Part shown: piece after piece, positions 6,750-7,072 of the stretch
Numbering within the stretch: position 1 is the first letter of the stretch
How the letters are laid out: each line of letters starts with the position of its first letter
Origin: Candidatus Melainabacteria bacterium
Lineage (GTDB): Bacteria > Cyanobacteriota > Vampirovibrionia > 2-02-FULL-35-15
Assembly (NCBI GenBank): GCA_023250175.1
Contig: JAHFBD010000116.1
Location: 1 to 7,072, forward strand
Length of the DNA: 7,072 bases
Direction of reading: 5' to 3'
Program-made: the position numbers and the translations under genes
The notes under the pieces: model-generated
The model's database searches: none
What the model was told of the DNA's origin: nothing
Seen by the model: only the letters and a program-made list of their open reading frames with translations

Positions 6750-7072
6750 TATTCTTAGATAAGGATTTTATTTTCTTGACTAGGGTTTGTGCATTGTGAA
6801 CGCAGATATCACTGTTTATATAAACAAACTGAGCAAATCGACCTAAAAGATTTATACCTAGATTATCAAAATATTCATTTATAATCTTCATGTTCTTTGT
6901 ATAGCTTAAATCATAAACTGGGTATGCATATTTAATATATTTTATGTCAGTTTCACAAACATCAGATTTTTCTATAAATCCTTCTTTTATTAACCACCCA
7001 ACTGTTTTATCAATAACTTTTGTACTTGCAATTTCTTCTTTTGGTGTATTGCTTGGAAAAGTTATTTCAGCA
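6742..7072 (-). CDS. FAD-dependent oxidoreductase (amine oxidase / UDP-galactopyranose mutase-like), C-terminal part only
   Basis: The visible C-terminal 109 residues (start beyond the right edge) resemble the FAD/NAD(P)-binding oxidoreductases often annotated as protoporphyrinogen-oxidase-like in O-antigen and capsule clusters. Numbering from the window edge, EITFPSNTP is at 2-10 and IKEGFIEKSDV at 28-38. YAYPVYDLSY at 48-57 is the family's hallmark. It is followed by LLGRFAQFVYINSD at 75-88, the C-terminal FAD-contacting strand and loop (GRxxxFxYxNxD). The N-terminal dinucleotide-binding motif is outside the window, so the cofactor is inferred. The TAA stop at 6744-6742 lies inside the start of the methyltransferase gene, which is read in another frame. 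In context it probably acts on a nucleotide sugar or related precursor; the substrate is unknown. Confidence 0.85.
   Translation of the reverse strand, partial: AEITFPSNTPKEEIASTKVIDKTVGWLIKEGFIEKSDVCETDIKYIKYAYPVYDLSYTKNMKIINEYFDNLGINLLGRFAQFVYINSDICVHNAQTLVKKIKSLSKNSV

Noticed and set aside
6571..6762. Plus-strand open frame of 63 codons
   Set aside because: It is antisense to the methyltransferase N-terminus and shows no own signals.

Overview
The window is an AT-rich piece of a surface-polysaccharide locus from a Gram-negative (diderm) bacterium. The diderm call rests on a secreted Wza/GumB-type polysaccharide export protein encoded next to a Wzc-type inner-membrane chain-length regulator and tyrosine kinase. 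Low GC, the export pair, the Flp-like pilin and the sugar-modification genes would fit several lineages. The Melainabacteria/Cyanobacteria side is one guess, but nothing here settles taxonomy.

Layout from left to right. Positions 1-793 (minus) hold the N-terminal 264 residues of the export protein, which runs off the left edge. Positions 813-2936 (minus) hold the complete Wzc-type protein; it lies 19 bp upstream of the export gene, so the two form one operon read leftwards. Positions 2937-3279 are a gene-free, repeat-containing divergent control region. Positions 3280-3450 (plus) encode a 56-residue Flp-type prepilin. Positions 3468-5099 (minus) encode a polytopic membrane protein with a C-terminal soluble domain, possibly a GT-C-like glycosyltransferase. 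Positions 5184-5963 (plus) encode a short-chain dehydrogenase/reductase (SDR) that lacks the catalytic serine and may be translated from a leaderless mRNA. Positions 5976-6749 (minus) encode a TylF/MycF-type O-methyltransferase. Positions 6742-7072 (minus) hold the C-terminal 109 residues of an FAD-dependent oxidoreductase, which overlaps the methyltransferase by 8 nt.

A plausible joint picture, by inference, is this. The oxidoreductase, methyltransferase and SDR modify a sugar or precursor of a surface glycan. The large membrane protein may transfer or handle a lipid-linked sugar. Wzc and the export protein control chain length and carry the polymer across the outer membrane. The Flp-like pilin is the odd member, because no pilus assembly genes are visible. 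Strand changes are frequent (minus, plus, minus, plus, minus), so apart from the two minus-strand pairs most genes need their own promoter.

No RNA genes, insertion sequences, CRISPR arrays or attachment sites were recognised.
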